A DNA stretch of 64,000 nucleotides from Sphingobacterium sp. UT-1RO-CII-1 (GCF_026711005.1 NZ_JAPPVJ010000001.1:186001-250000), one strand, 5' to 3'. Counted from the first letter of the stretch, positions 18,365 to 27,535 are shown. Made by a program: numbers and translations. The notes: a model not told the origin generated them from the letters alone.

Positions 18365-18394
18365 AAAAAACGCCTCTATATAGAGGCGTTTTTT
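18365..18394. terminator. Terminator after DUF2795
   Basis: A self-complementary hairpin around CGCCTCTATATAGAGGCG (18371-18388), flanked by six A and six T residues. Confidence 0.88.
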
Positions 18395-18433
18395 ATAAAT
18401 CGAAGTATCACCTAGACTTAAAACAGTGTATGT

Positions 18434-18886
18434 ATGCAGTACAGACTATTCACTTTTTTTATTTTATTTTTCACTTTTTTTTTAACACAAGCTCAGGAAA
18501 AAACGGATGCTAATATTCAATTGATAAAAGACTTTATTCAACAAGTCTCGATAGAGACTATCAGTCCTGATGTAATTCTAAATCAACATGTTCTACTGAA
18601 AGAAACCTCGACAGATGAAGAGTATGATTATTTAGAGGCAAGTATTGAAGAAATCCGAGTTAATTTACAAACAAAAAATATCGATGAAATAGAATATTTA
18701 ACGTTCAACTCCTTGCCAAAAAAAGAAACAAATGACATAGATTTAGAGGGAAAATCAGTTGATCACATATATTTTCTAAAATATAAGAAGAGGCAAATGC
18801 TAGCTATATATATTACGGAGAATAAAATAGCTTCATTTACATTGGTTGCAAAAGAGAATAATAAAGCCCGATTTATAACCTACTAA
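18434..18886 (+). CDS. Exported protein, function unknown
   Basis: A 150-residue protein with a phenylalanine-rich signal peptide (about 1-20, ending TQAQ). The mature part alternates acidic and hydrophobic stretches (for example SPDVILNQHVLL and DHIYFLKYKKRQMLAIYIT) and may fold as a small alpha/beta domain. I recognise no family. It lies between the DUF2795 terminator and the trp promoter, so it is probably a separate unit. The coding call rests on length, signal peptide and codon pattern. Confidence 0.7.
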   Translation: MQYRLFTFFILFFTFFLTQAQEKTDANIQLIKDFIQQVSIETISPDVILNQHVLLKETSTDEEYDYLEASIEEIRVNLQTKNIDEIEYLTFNSLPKKETNDIDLEGKSVDHIYFLKYKKRQMLAIYITENKIASFTLVAKENNKARFITY

Positions 18887-18935
18887 CATTATTTCATCAT
18901 TATTAAAATATTTACACTAAAATGAGTTATTCTTC

Positions 18936-18966
18936 TTGCAAGAGTGTGATAAATATCCCATATTTG
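18936..18966 (+). promoter_or_regulatory. Promoter of the trp operon
   Basis: TTG (18936-18938), 20-base spacer, then CATATTTG (18959-18966), one mismatch from TAnnTTTG. Transcription would start near 18971, just ahead of the leader peptide at 18984. Confidence 0.6.
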
Positions 18967-18983
18967 TGTTCTTAAGTATCAAA

Positions 18984-19031
18984 ATGAAATATTCAAATGT
19001 AAATACAGCATGGTGGTGGCACAACGAATAA
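18984..19031 (+). CDS. trpL: trp operon leader peptide
   Basis: A 15-codon ORF encodes MKYSNVNTAWWWHNE, with three consecutive TGG tryptophan codons (19011-19019) and a stop inside the loop of a following hairpin. This is the standard architecture of a transcription-attenuation leader: ribosome stalling at the Trp codons under tryptophan shortage decides which RNA hairpin forms. It lies between a promoter and trpD and is followed by a terminator hairpin. It is too short to be found by ordinary gene callers. The evidence from sequence alone is strong. Confidence 0.88.
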   Translation: MKYSNVNTAWWWHNE

Positions 19032-19109
19032 CGTTGTGGCGAAAACCTATTGCTTGATTTTTTTACATCAAAAATATAGTGGGCTTGCCTAAAAAGGCAG
19101 GCCTTTTTT
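19020..19109 (+). promoter_or_regulatory. trp attenuator
   Basis: Hairpin 1:2 pairs CACAACG (19020-19026) with CGTTGTG (19032-19038) and overlaps the leader peptide end. The terminator pairs GGCTTGCC (19082-19089) with GGCAGGCC (19096-19103) and is followed by six T. A possible antiterminator pairs CCTAT (19046-19050) plus a T run with A70-74 and ATAG-GG (19076-19082), taking the first bases of the terminator stem. The first and last hairpins are clear; the antiterminator is tentative. Confidence 0.8.
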
Positions 19110-19185
19110 ATTTACACTATTTTATTACAATACGTTACCCTAAAAAATCAACAAGGACTCAAGAACTAAAACATTTTTATCTGAC

Positions 19186-20175
19186 ATGAAAGAAATACTA
19201 GCGCATCTGTTCGAACATAAAACATTTACCAAAGATGAGGCCTATACTATATTAACAAAGATAGCAACAGGCCAATATGATACACATCAAATTGCAGCAT
19301 TCATGACGATATATGGCATGCGGAGTATTCGTGTGGAAGAGTTGAGCGGTTTTCAAAAAGCTATGTATGACCTATGTAACAAGTTAGATTTTTCAAACTA
19401 TCAACTCATTGATTTATGCGGAACAGGCGGGGATGGGAAAAACACTTTCAATATTTCTACTCTCGCTTCGTTTGTTGTAGCTGGAGCTGGTTACCATGTC
19501 GCTAAACATGGCAATGTTGGAGTATCGTCGAGCTGCGGTTCAAGTAACGTAATGGAATATTTAGGCTATACTTTCACCAATGACAGCGCAAAATTAGAAC
19601 GACAGCTTGATAAAGCAAATATTTGCTTTTTACACGCTCCTTTATTTCATCCAGCAATGAAGACAGTAGCTCCTATACGCCGCGCTTTAGGTGTAAAAAC
19701 CTTCTTCAATATGCTGGGCCCTTTAACAAACCCTGCAAATCCAAGATATCAGTCAGTGGGTGTATTTAACTTAGAACTAGCCCGTCTTTACAATTATTTA
19801 TACCAAACTACGGATAAACGATACAGCATTATACATGCATTAGATGGATATGATGAAATATCTTTAACAGGAGACTTTAAAATAATTAGTAATGAGGGAG
19901 AAAACTATTATAGAACAGAGGATTTTGGTTTTAACAGAGTAGAAAGTAGTGACATTACGGGAGGGGAATCCATTCAGGAAGCCTCCAAAATATTCCTTAG
20001 CATTTTAAGTGGAACAGGCAATACCCAACAGAACAATGTAGTATTATCTAATGCTGCCTTCGCTATTAAAACAATACATCCCGAAAAAAGTTTTGGCGAT
20101 TGTTTTTACGAAGCCGAAGATTCATTACTTGGGAAAAAAGCTTTAGCTAGTTTGAACACACTCTTAAAACACTAA
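19186..20175 (+). CDS. trpD: Anthranilate phosphoribosyltransferase
   Basis: TrpD joins anthranilate to PRPP to give phosphoribosyl-anthranilate, the second step of tryptophan synthesis. The 329-residue protein shows the PRPP-binding motif GTGGDGKNTFNIST, the KHGNVGVSSSCGSSN anthranilate/PRPP region, and RRALGVKTFFNMLGPLTNP. It is the first gene after the attenuator. In related bacteria trpE and trpG usually precede trpD in the operon; here they are missing. The trpF gene follows after 1 base. Confidence 0.95.
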   Translation: MKEILAHLFEHKTFTKDEAYTILTKIATGQYDTHQIAAFMTIYGMRSIRVEELSGFQKAMYDLCNKLDFSNYQLIDLCGTGGDGKNTFNISTLASFVVAGAGYHVAKHGNVGVSSSCGSSNVMEYLGYTFTNDSAKLERQLDKANICFLHAPLFHPAMKTVAPIRRALGVKTFFNMLGPLTNPANPRYQSVGVFNLELARLYNYLYQTTDKRYSIIHALDGYDEISLTGDFKIISNEGENYYRTEDFGFNRVESSDITGGESIQEASKIFLSILSGTGNTQQNNVVLSNAAFAIKTIHPEKSFGDCFYEAEDSLLGKKALASLNTLLKH

Positions 20176-20176
20176 A

Positions 20177-20788
20177 ATGAAAGTAAAAGTTTGTGGCATG
20201 AAAGACCTTAAAAATATACAATCAATCTCCTCTTTAAATATTGATTATATGGGCTTTATTTTTTATGAAAATTCTACTAGGTACACCGATAAAGTACCAA
20301 GTGTAGACCTCCCTGATTCTATTAAAAAAGTAGGGGTCTTTGTGAATTCAACCAGAACTTATATAGAAGAAAAAATAGTACAAGGGATTCATATTATCCA
20401 ATTGCACGGAAACGAAAGTCCATCTTTCTGTAAGTCCATAAAAAAGTATAATCTCCCTATTATTAAAGCTTTTGGCATCAGTGATGCTTTTCAATGGAAT
20501 AGCCTTGAGCCCTACTTAAATTATGTAGACTACTTCCTTTTCGACACAAAAAGTCCGAACTACGGTGGTACAGGTCTAACTTTTAATTGGTCGATTTTAA
20601 ATAATTATAAATATGATAAGCCATACTTTTTAAGTGGAGGTTTAAGTCTAGAAAACATAAAGTCGAGCTTAGAGATAAAAGACAGCAGATTAGCTGCTTT
20701 AGACTTAAATTCAAAATTTGAAATTTATCCAGGACTGAAAGATAGTAAACAATTAGAAAAAGCTTTGAAAATATTAAAAAATGAGTAA
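20177..20788 (+). CDS. trpF: Phosphoribosylanthranilate isomerase
   Basis: TrpF converts phosphoribosyl-anthranilate to CdRP, the third step of tryptophan synthesis. The 203-residue TIM barrel begins MKVKVCGMK with the catalytic cysteine (Cys6). [17 protein letters not shown] carries the conserved aspartate and phosphate-binding glycines, and [10 protein letters not shown] is the second phosphate-binding element. It follows trpD by 1 base and overlaps trpB by 8. The usual trpC between trpD and trpF is absent. Confidence 0.94.
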   Translation: MKVKVCGMKDLKNIQSISSLNIDYMGFIFYENSTRYTDKVPSVDLPDSIKKVGVFVNSTRTYIEEKIVQGIHIIQLHGNESPSFCKSIKKYNLPIIKAFGISDAFQWNSLEPYLNYVDYFLFDTKSPNYGGTGLTFNWSILNNYKYDKPYFLSGGLSLENIKSSLEIKDSRLAALDLNSKFEIYPGLKDSKQLEKALKILKNE

Positions 20789-21965
20789 ATATCAAGTTAA
20801 TCAAAAAGGCTACTATGGCCCATTTGGAGGCGCATACATTCCAGAAATGCTCTATCCAAATGTTGAGGAATTGCAGAAAAAATACCTCTCTATTATACAA
20901 GAAGACAATTTCCAAAAAGAATTTAACGAATTATTACGTGATTATGTAGGTAGACCTTCACCACTCTATTATGCTAAACGTCTTTCGAAAAAATACAATG
21001 CAAACATATTCCTAAAACGAGAAGACCTTAATCATACCGGAGCACATAAGATAAACAATACAATTGGGCAAATTTTACTTGCTGAACGTCTGGGAAAAAA
21101 AAGAATTATTGCAGAAACAGGTGCCGGGCAACACGGAGTCGCTACAGCGACGGTATGCGCTCTTAAAGGGTTAGAGTGCGTAGTATATATGGGAGAGATT
21201 GACATTCGAAGACAAGCGCCAAATGTAGCACGAATGAAAATGATGGGAGCTAAAGTCGTGGCAGCTCAATCGGGTAGTAAAACCTTAAAAGACGCTACCA
21301 ATGAAGCTCTAAGAGACTGGATTAACAACCCTGTCGATACACATTATATTATTGGCTCAGTTGTTGGTCCTCACCCCTACCCAGACTTAGTAGCTACATT
21401 TCAGTCCATCATATCTGAAGAAACAAAAAAACAACTCTTCGAAAAAACAGGTAATAGTTTACCCGACTATGTTTTAGCTTGTGTAGGAGGCGGCTCTAAT
21501 GCAGCAGGAATGTTTTACCACTTCCTAGACGACGAAGAGGTACAATTAATTGCTGTAGAGGCTGCTGGACATGGTGTTAACAGCGGTGAATCCGCTGCAA
21601 CGACTGCATTAGGCAATGAAGGAATTTTACATGGAAGCCGCTCTTTACTTATGCAAACAAAAGACGGACAAGTAATTGAGCCTTATTCCATATCAGCCGG
21701 CCTAGACTATCCAGGTATAGGTCCTCAACATGCTTGGTTATTTAAATCAGGTCGTGGCAAGTATGTCAGCGTTACCGATGACGAAGCAATGCGTGCAGGC
21801 TTACAATTAACCCAATTAGAGGGTATAATACCAGCTATAGAAAGCTCACATGCATTAGCGCACTTAGAAAAGATGCAAGTCGACAAAAATACAAATATTG
21901 TAGTCTGTTTATCTGGGCGAGGAGATAAAGACTTAGATAATTATATGAAATATTTTGGGTTCTAA
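20781..21965 (+). CDS. trpB: Tryptophan synthase beta chain
   Basis: TrpB condenses indole with serine using pyridoxal phosphate, as the beta partner of the TrpA/TrpB complex. The 394-residue protein has the PLP lysine in [10 protein letters not shown] (Lys90), the [11 protein letters not shown] catalytic loop, and the phosphate-binding [10 protein letters not shown]. The length is normal for TrpB1. It overlaps trpF by 8 bases, and trpA follows after 24 bases. Confidence 0.97.
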   Translation: MSKYQVNQKGYYGPFGGAYIPEMLYPNVEELQKKYLSIIQEDNFQKEFNELLRDYVGRPSPLYYAKRLSKKYNANIFLKREDLNHTGAHKINNTIGQILLAERLGKKRIIAETGAGQHGVATATVCALKGLECVVYMGEIDIRRQAPNVARMKMMGAKVVAAQSGSKTLKDATNEALRDWINNPVDTHYIIGSVVGPHPYPDLVATFQSIISEETKKQLFEKTGNSLPDYVLACVGGGSNAAGMFYHFLDDEEVQLIAVEAAGHGVNSGESAATTALGNEGILHGSRSLLMQTKDGQVIEPYSISAGLDYPGIGPQHAWLFKSGRGKYVSVTDDEAMRAGLQLTQLEGIIPAIESSHALAHLEKMQVDKNTNIVVCLSGRGDKDLDNYMKYFGF

Positions 21966-21989
21966 AAGGCAATTAACGTTCTAATTAAA

Positions 21990-22742
21990 ATGAAAGATTC
22001 AAGCAGATTATTATCTATATATTATACAGCGGGGTATCCTCAGCTTCATTCAACACTAAATATTGCTCAAAAACTGGAACAAGCTGGGGTTGATTTCCTA
22101 GAAATCGGTTTCCCTTATTCAGACCCTGTCGCAGATGGCCCTGTAATACAACGAAGTTCGGAAAAAGCACTACAGAATGGAATGACGCTAGATGTTCTTT
22201 TTAAAGACTTAAAGAAACTTCGAGAACATGTATCGATCCCTGTCTTCTTAATGGGTTACTTTAATCCTGTTCTACAATATGGAGTTGAAAATTTTTGTAA
22301 AGCATGTAAAGAAGTTGGAGTAAATGGTGCGATTATTCCTGATCTTCCGCTTTATGAATATGAAGAGCTCTACCAAAAAATATTTGAAGAAAATGAAATA
22401 GCAAATATATTCTTAGTAACACCGCAAACATCAGAAGAGCGCATTCGGAAAATAGATGAGCTATCCAATAGCTTCATCTACTTACTATCTTCCAATGCAA
22501 CTACTGGCAAAAACTTAAATGTAAACGATGAATCTGAAAAATACTTTAAAAGAATAAAGAAAATGGATTTAAAAAATCCTATAATCATTGGTTTCGGCAT
22601 ATCAAATGCAGAAACTTTTGACAAAGCAACTCAATATGCACAGGGTGCAATTGTTGGGACTGCCTTTGTCCGTATGTTAGACGAATCTGATTACGAAAAC
22701 AAAATTGACAATTTTATAAAAAATATTAAAAGAGGAAATTAA
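21990..22742 (+). CDS. trpA: Tryptophan synthase alpha chain
   Basis: TrpA cleaves indole-3-glycerol phosphate to indole and glyceraldehyde-3-phosphate and channels indole to TrpB. The 250-residue TIM barrel has the catalytic acids Glu38 (FLEIGFPYSDP) and Asp49 (VADGP). The phosphate-binding region IIGFGISNAETF is near residue 203. It is the last gene of the operon; no clear terminator hairpin follows within the next 100 bases. Confidence 0.96.
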   Translation: MKDSSRLLSIYYTAGYPQLHSTLNIAQKLEQAGVDFLEIGFPYSDPVADGPVIQRSSEKALQNGMTLDVLFKDLKKLREHVSIPVFLMGYFNPVLQYGVENFCKACKEVGVNGAIIPDLPLYEYEELYQKIFEENEIANIFLVTPQTSEERIRKIDELSNSFIYLLSSNATTGKNLNVNDESEKYFKRIKKMDLKNPIIIGFGISNAETFDKATQYAQGAIVGTAFVRMLDESDYENKIDNFIKNIKRGN

Positions 22743-22844
22743 CAACAGCCCGTACTAGTTCAATAAGCTATAGTTACTAATAGACAAAAGTCATGGTAAC
22801 TATAGCAAATAAATAAACGATAATTATTTACTACATTTACACAG

Positions 22845-23282
22845 ATGAGAGTAGTATTCGCATATTTTCTACTGTTTTTCTACACGATTACTTCTGTAGG
22901 AGCTACAGTTTATATGCATCAGTGTCAAGGTAATTCTCTAATAAGTATAGAAAACAAACACACCGATATCAATCATAGCTGTCCCCTATGCTTACCGAAC
23001 GATGCCGAGACAAAAACGCCAACAGCAGATTGTCACCCGCAACAAGAAGGCTGCTGTAACACCCTTGTCTTCCATCTGGATTATAAAAAAAATGATACAA
23101 AACAATTGATTGGCACCTCTTCGCTCATATCAATTGCTCCTCCTGTAACGACCTTAAATAGACTATTAGTCAATACAAGCAAGATAACTGATAGTTACCC
23201 TAAACAATATGGCAATAGCCCGAAGCTTTTAGCTTCTTCCACAGCTCCCCTCTATCTAGCTTGCTGTAATTTCAGAATTTGA
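22845..23282 (+). CDS. Cys-rich exported protein, HYC_CC_PP-like
   Basis: A 145-residue protein with an N-terminal signal or membrane segment (about 1-20) and ordered cysteine/histidine clusters: YMHQCQGN, CPLCLPN, DCHPQQEGCCN, and LACCNFRI at the C-terminus. The order HQC - CC - PP matches small Bacteroidota proteins of the HYC_CC_PP type, usually encoded before a TonB receptor. The next gene is a TonB receptor with a heavy-metal domain, so binding or sensing of a metal such as copper is a reasonable inference. The function has not been shown. Confidence 0.65.
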   Translation: MRVVFAYFLLFFYTITSVGATVYMHQCQGNSLISIENKHTDINHSCPLCLPNDAETKTPTADCHPQQEGCCNTLVFHLDYKKNDTKQLIGTSSLISIAPPVTTLNRLLVNTSKITDSYPKQYGNSPKLLASSTAPLYLACCNFRI

Positions 23283-23614
23283 TACTTTCCTTTGAAAATT
23301 GACTAACCCTGAGTTGGTTTAACAGGTCTCTCGATTGATTAGTCTTTAGTAGTTTTTTAAAGAAACTGTTATGTTAGGGTGAAAGCTTTAAGACATAGAC
23401 TCTAGACTATCTACCAGGAGACAAAGGTCTGTATATGTATATGTATATACAGATGAAAAAACAGGAATAAAAACATTAAGGTAAAATGTCCCTGCGGACA
23501 GGGTTAGGAAGAAAACTAGTTTATTATTGGCAATTCAATCTCTTCCAACAACTATATGCTGCCTTACAACAAACATTGTTATCAAATCTGTCAAGATAAA
23601 AGAAATTTTAAAAC
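23283..23614 (+). other. 332-base leader with inverted repeats before the TonB receptor
   Basis: No ORF or consensus promoter is evident. Three structures stand out: a 9-bp inverted repeat with arms 190 bases apart (23303-23311 CTAACCCTG with 23499-23507), a 9-bp hairpin over a TGTATA repeat (23428-23436 with 23445-23453), and TGTCC-CTGC-GGACA (23487-23500). I checked for a cobalamin riboswitch because TonB receptors often have one, and found no match. Confidence 0.4.
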
Positions 23615-26194
23615 ATGAATCCTCTATATAAAGTACTTTTAGTATCTATCATTCTACATACTTATACCTTTTCCTACGCTCAACAAAACTCTACGATTAC
23701 CTTTGAAGTTAGCGGTGTGTGCGGCATGTGTAAACAAAGAATTGAAAAAGCTGCCAAAATAAAGGGCGTGCAAGAAGCAGTCTGGGATATGAAATCGGGC
23801 TTAGCTAACGTTAAGTTTGACACAACAGGCACATCTTCTTTGAAAATAAGGCAGGCTATCGCTGCTGTAGGCCACGACACAGACCTAATTAAGGCAACAG
23901 ACGAGTCTTATAATAATCTTCATGAATGCTGCTTGTATCGACATGCTGAAATTGTAGAAGCTCACAAACCCCAAACTGGCACTAATACACGCAGTGAAAA
24001 AGAACCCATCGTTCGGGGGGTTGTCGTTAAAGAAAATGAAAAAGGTGAATTAACGCCTATAAGCGGTGTTAATGTATATTGGCTAAACAAGTCTAGCAGC
24101 CAAGTCCAAACGAATGAAAACGGCGTTTTTGACATCAAGTATGAACCTATCAATAAAAAGCTGATAGTCAAATATGTAGGCATGACTCCAGACACATTAC
24201 TAGTAAACAATATACATGACGTTATTGTAATACATGCGAAAGACAATGTGCTGACAGAAATTATTATATCTAAAAAACAACGTTCGAATTATATTTCTGG
24301 TCTCAGCCCAAACCGTGTAGAAATGATTACAGCAAAAGAGCTATTCAAAGCTGCATGTTGCGATTTAAGCGAAAGCTTCGAAACCAACGCTTCCGTAGAT
24401 GTCGTTAGCAGCGACGCTGCTACGGGGAGCAAACAAATTCAGCTACTCGGTTTAAGCGGTATATACAACCAACTTACTATTGAAAATCTACCCGGCCCTA
24501 GAGGCTTTTCTTCGCCATTAGGCCTGAATAGTATGGCTGGTCCCTGGATTGAATCCATACAGATTAGTAAAGGAGTTGGATCAGTAGCCAATGGGTTTGA
24601 AAGTATGTCTGGACAGATCAATGTAGAGTTAAAAAAGCCACATAAAACCGACCGTCTTTACTTCAATGCTTATGCAAATAATAAGGGCCGTACGGATGTT
24701 AACTTAAATCTAGCGCATAAACTAAATGATCGTTGGTCTGTAGGCGTATTGCTCCACGACAATTTTATGTATAACAAAACCATGAACTTCAGCGACAATG
24801 GCTTCAGAGACATGCCTGTGGGTAATATATTTTCAGGTATTAATCGTTGGCATTATGAAGACGGGAAGGGTCTCATTGCTCAATTTGGGGTTAAATACCT
24901 AAAAGATAACCGTACAGGTGGAGAAATAGATTTTGATAAAAAAAGAGATAAATTGACAACACACAAATACGGGCTTGGATTTGACATCAACCGTATTGAG
25001 GGTTTTGCTAAAATTGGCTACGTATTCCCTAATCACAAATTACGCAGCATAGGCTTACAAGTCTCTGCTTCCCACTATGAACAAGATAGCTATTTTGGTT
25101 TAAGCACATACGACAACAATCAAAATAGCGGATACGCGAACCTTTTATACCAAGATGTACTGGGCAGTGTGAAGCACAAATACCGCGCAGGTTTATCCGT
25201 CATGCACGATAAGTATAAAGAAACAGTAAAAGAGATAAATTTCGACAGGACAGAAACCGTTTCAGGTGCATTTCTTGAATACACATACTCACCTTCAGAA
25301 AAATTTGATGCTATATTAGGTATCCGCCAAGATTATAATAATATTTACGGCTGGTTTACCACCCCTCGTGCAGTCTTAAGATACGCCGCAACTTCGACAA
25401 CAACCTTCCGTTTGAGTAGTGGACGTGGTCAACGCACTGCTAATATATTTGCCGATAATCTAGGGATTTTCGCATCTAGCCGTGCGGTCAATTTTCAGGC
25501 TTTAACACATGCCAACAAAACAGCCTATGGTTTCAAACCAGAGGTTTCGTGGAATAGCGGTTTTAGCGTAGATCAAGACTTCCGCTTGTTTGGGCGTGAG
25601 TCTGGCCTTTCACTGGAGCTTTTCCATAATAAATTTACAAACCAAGTTGTTATAGACTGGGAAAACCCTCGAGAAGTGTCATTTTATAACCTAACAGGAA
25701 AGTCTTTCTCGAATAGCATACAAGCTGACTTCAGGTTCATGCCTATTTCACACTTTGAAGCCAAAATGGCTTACCGTTTCTTAGATGTACAAACAGATTA
25801 CAAAACAGAGCGGTTAAACAAGCCTCTAACTGCAAAACACAGAGGTTTTATAAACTTAGCGTACAATACGCATAGTGGAGGTTGGAGCTTTGATTACACA
25901 CTAAATATAGTAGGCAAAAAGCGTCTACCTTCTACCAGCGACAACCCCGTGGAGTATCAGCTTTCCCCATACTCCAAAAGCTATGTTACAATGAATGCCC
26001 AAGTCAGCAAAACATTTGGCACAAATAAAAATCTCACATTTTATTTGGGTGGAGAAAACCTCACAAACTATTATCAAAAGAACCCTATTCTAGCTTTCAA
26101 AGAACCTTTTGGCGATTTTTTCGATTCTAATTTGCTATGGGGTCCTATGACGGGTAGTCTTTTTTACACAGGTATCAGGTATCATATTAAATAA
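23615..26194 (+). CDS. TonB-dependent receptor with N-terminal heavy-metal-associated domain
   Basis: An 859-residue outer-membrane receptor. After a signal peptide (about 1-22) lies an HMA-like domain (about 28-95) with the metal-binding pair GVCGMC (Cys36, Cys39), then HECCLYRH, a carboxypeptidase-regulatory-like domain (about 130-210), a plug (about 235-345) and a 22-strand-type barrel. The HMA domain suggests a role in copper or another soft metal, in line with the Cys-rich gene upstream. Energy comes from TonB-ExbB-ExbD, encoded elsewhere. A terminator follows. Confidence 0.9.
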   Translation: MNPLYKVLLVSIILHTYTFSYAQQNSTITFEVSGVCGMCKQRIEKAAKIKGVQEAVWDMKSGLANVKFDTTGTSSLKIRQAIAAVGHDTDLIKATDESYNNLHECCLYRHAEIVEAHKPQTGTNTRSEKEPIVRGVVVKENEKGELTPISGVNVYWLNKSSSQVQTNENGVFDIKYEPINKKLIVKYVGMTPDTLLVNNIHDVIVIHAKDNVLTEIIISKKQRSNYISGLSPNRVEMITAKELFKAACCDLSESFETNASVDVVSSDAATGSKQIQLLGLSGIYNQLTIENLPGPRGFSSPLGLNSMAGPWIESIQISKGVGSVANGFESMSGQINVELKKPHKTDRLYFNAYANNKGRTDVNLNLAHKLNDRWSVGVLLHDNFMYNKTMNFSDNGFRDMPVGNIFSGINRWHYEDGKGLIAQFGVKYLKDNRTGGEIDFDKKRDKLTTHKYGLGFDINRIEGFAKIGYVFPNHKLRSIGLQVSASHYEQDSYFGLSTYDNNQNSGYANLLYQDVLGSVKHKYRAGLSVMHDKYKETVKEINFDRTETVSGAFLEYTYSPSEKFDAILGIRQDYNNIYGWFTTPRAVLRYAATSTTTFRLSSGRGQRTANIFADNLGIFASSRAVNFQALTHANKTAYGFKPEVSWNSGFSVDQDFRLFGRESGLSLELFHNKFTNQVVIDWENPREVSFYNLTGKSFSNSIQADFRFMPISHFEAKMAYRFLDVQTDYKTERLNKPLTAKHRGFINLAYNTHSGGWSFDYTLNIVGKKRLPSTSDNPVEYQLSPYSKSYVTMNAQVSKTFGTNKNLTFYLGGENLTNYYQKNPILAFKEPFGDFFDSNLLWGPMTGSLFYTGIRYHIK

Positions 26195-26197
26195 ACT

Positions 26198-26222
26198 AAA
26201 AGAAGGGAGTGTCCCTTCTTTT
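26198..26222. terminator. Bidirectional terminator, TonB receptor / maf
   Basis: An 11-bp perfect stem (26198-26208 with 26212-26222), 3-base loop, overlaps the maf stop codon. Confidence 0.85.
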
Positions 26223-26820
26223 AATAATTAGACAACAGGTTCTTTAATTCTTGGTATAATCTTGCAACAGGCAAGCCTACCACATTGTCATAAGAGCCGC
26301 GTATAGACTTCACACCTACAAAACCTATCCACTCTTGAATTCCATAAGCTCCCGCCTTGTCGAAGGGAGAGAAATTATCAATGTAAAATTCAATCTCTTT
26401 ACTGGACAGAGGAAATAACTCCACTATTGTTTCTTCAACAAACGATAATCGCTCACCTTGATATGCAAACGCCACAGCTGTCAATACCCTATGCTCTGCC
26501 CCCTGCAAAGCTTCTAACATATACTGCGCCTCTTGTTTATCTCTAGGCTTACCTAATATATCCTCTCTATAAGCAACAACTGTATCAGCCGTAATTACTA
26601 AACTAGTATCAAAATCACCATCAAATTGTTTCAACTTATTACAAGCAATATATTCTACAATTTCAAATGCATTTGCATTTGGCAAAATCTCTTCTTCAGT
26701 TTCCCTCACAACAACATCGAAATTTACCCCAATATCTTCCAATAGCTTCTTTCTTCTAGGAGATTGCGATCCTAAAATCACAGGAATATTTCGCAAAAGC
26801 TCTATTAATAACATATTCAA
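26221..26820 (-). CDS. maf: Maf-family nucleoside triphosphate pyrophosphatase
   Basis: A 199-residue cytoplasmic house-cleaning enzyme that hydrolyses nucleoside triphosphates, probably dTTP/UTP or modified pyrimidine nucleotides. Family motifs are GSQSPRRKKLLEDIG at the N-terminus, ITADTVV with the general-base aspartate, and DKAGAYGIQEWIG near the end. It lies 37 bases after kdsC on the same strand and probably shares its transcript. Confidence 0.93.
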   Translation of the reverse strand: MNMLLIELLRNIPVILGSQSPRRKKLLEDIGVNFDVVVRETEEEILPNANAFEIVEYIACNKLKQFDGDFDTSLVITADTVVAYREDILGKPRDKQEAQYMLEALQGAEHRVLTAVAFAYQGERLSFVEETIVELFPLSSKEIEFYIDNFSPFDKAGAYGIQEWIGFVGVKSIRGSYDNVVGLPVARLYQELKNLLSNY

Positions 26821-26857
26821 AAATAACTAAAAAGCTCTTAGAGCTCATTTCACCTAT

Positions 26858-27376
26858 TTAAACACTTTTAATACTTGAGTCACTCATCCAACGGTCTGTT
26901 AATTTCAATATGATCTCAATAACTTCCCGAACACATCCTTCACCTCCATTTTTAGGAGAAATGTAATCAGCTATTTTTTTCACTTCTTCCACAGCATCCG
27001 ACGGGCACACACCTATTCCAGCTTGTTTCATACATAATAAGTCTGGAATATCATCTCCTATAAAAACAACCTCATTTGACTTTAAACTAAATCTCTGCAT
27101 TATATCTTCCATTAAACCTAGCTTATCCGCAACCCCTAAGTAAATTTCTGTAATACCAAGTCCTTTCAATCGAGCAAGAACTCCTTTAGATTGAGCTCCT
27201 GATATCACCACTATTATCAATCCTTGCTTAATGGCATATTGCAAAGCATATCCATCCTTTATGGAAAAGCGACGTAATTGCTCTCCTTCTTCTGTAACCA
27301 CTACAGTACCATCAGTTAATACACCGTCAACATCCAAAAACAGCGCTTTCGTTTGCGCAAACTTCGCCAATATCAT
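26858..27376 (-). CDS. kdsC: KdsC-like HAD phosphatase (Kdo-8-phosphate phosphatase)
   Basis: A 172-residue C0-type HAD phosphatase. The nucleophile motif FLDVDGVLTDG has both aspartates (Asp15, Asp17). VVISGAQSKG is motif II and VFIGDDIPDLLCM is motif IV. KdsC removes phosphate from Kdo-8-phosphate in lipopolysaccharide core synthesis. The short, cap-less form fits KdsC. No kdsA or kdsB lies nearby, so the specific substrate is by family inference. A possible small RNA is on the opposite strand upstream. Confidence 0.85.
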   Translation of the reverse strand: MILAKFAQTKALFLDVDGVLTDGTVVVTEEGEQLRRFSIKDGYALQYAIKQGLIIVVISGAQSKGVLARLKGLGITEIYLGVADKLGLMEDIMQRFSLKSNEVVFIGDDIPDLLCMKQAGIGVCPSDAVEEVKKIADYISPKNGGEGCVREVIEIILKLTDRWMSDSSIKSV

Positions 27377-27499
27377 AATCCTAACATTAAAGAATAAAAC
27401 ATACTTAATTCACAACCGCCATCATATTATCAACAAAAGACATAAGATCAAATAATTGTCAGAAAATATTGCCCAAACAACTATTTATACAAAAAAAGA

Positions 27500-27530
27500 T
27501 TGATTCCCCTAACTTTTTGTCGTACATTTG
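27500..27530 (+). promoter_or_regulatory. Consensus promoter in the kdsC - DUF3472 gap
   Basis: TTG (27500-27502), 20 bases, TACATTTG (27523-27530), a perfect TAnnTTTG. No ORF follows in this direction; a terminator ends the unit 100 bases later. Confidence 0.72.
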
Positions 27531-27535
27531 CAATG

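Noticed and set aside
23428..23453. TGTATA repeat as a microsatellite of phase-variation type
   Set aside because: It has only three units, lies outside any ORF and forms a symmetrical hairpin instead.
23340..23520. Cobalamin riboswitch before the TonB receptor
   Set aside because: A GGTGaaA-like string is present, but the other conserved blocks are missing or out of order.
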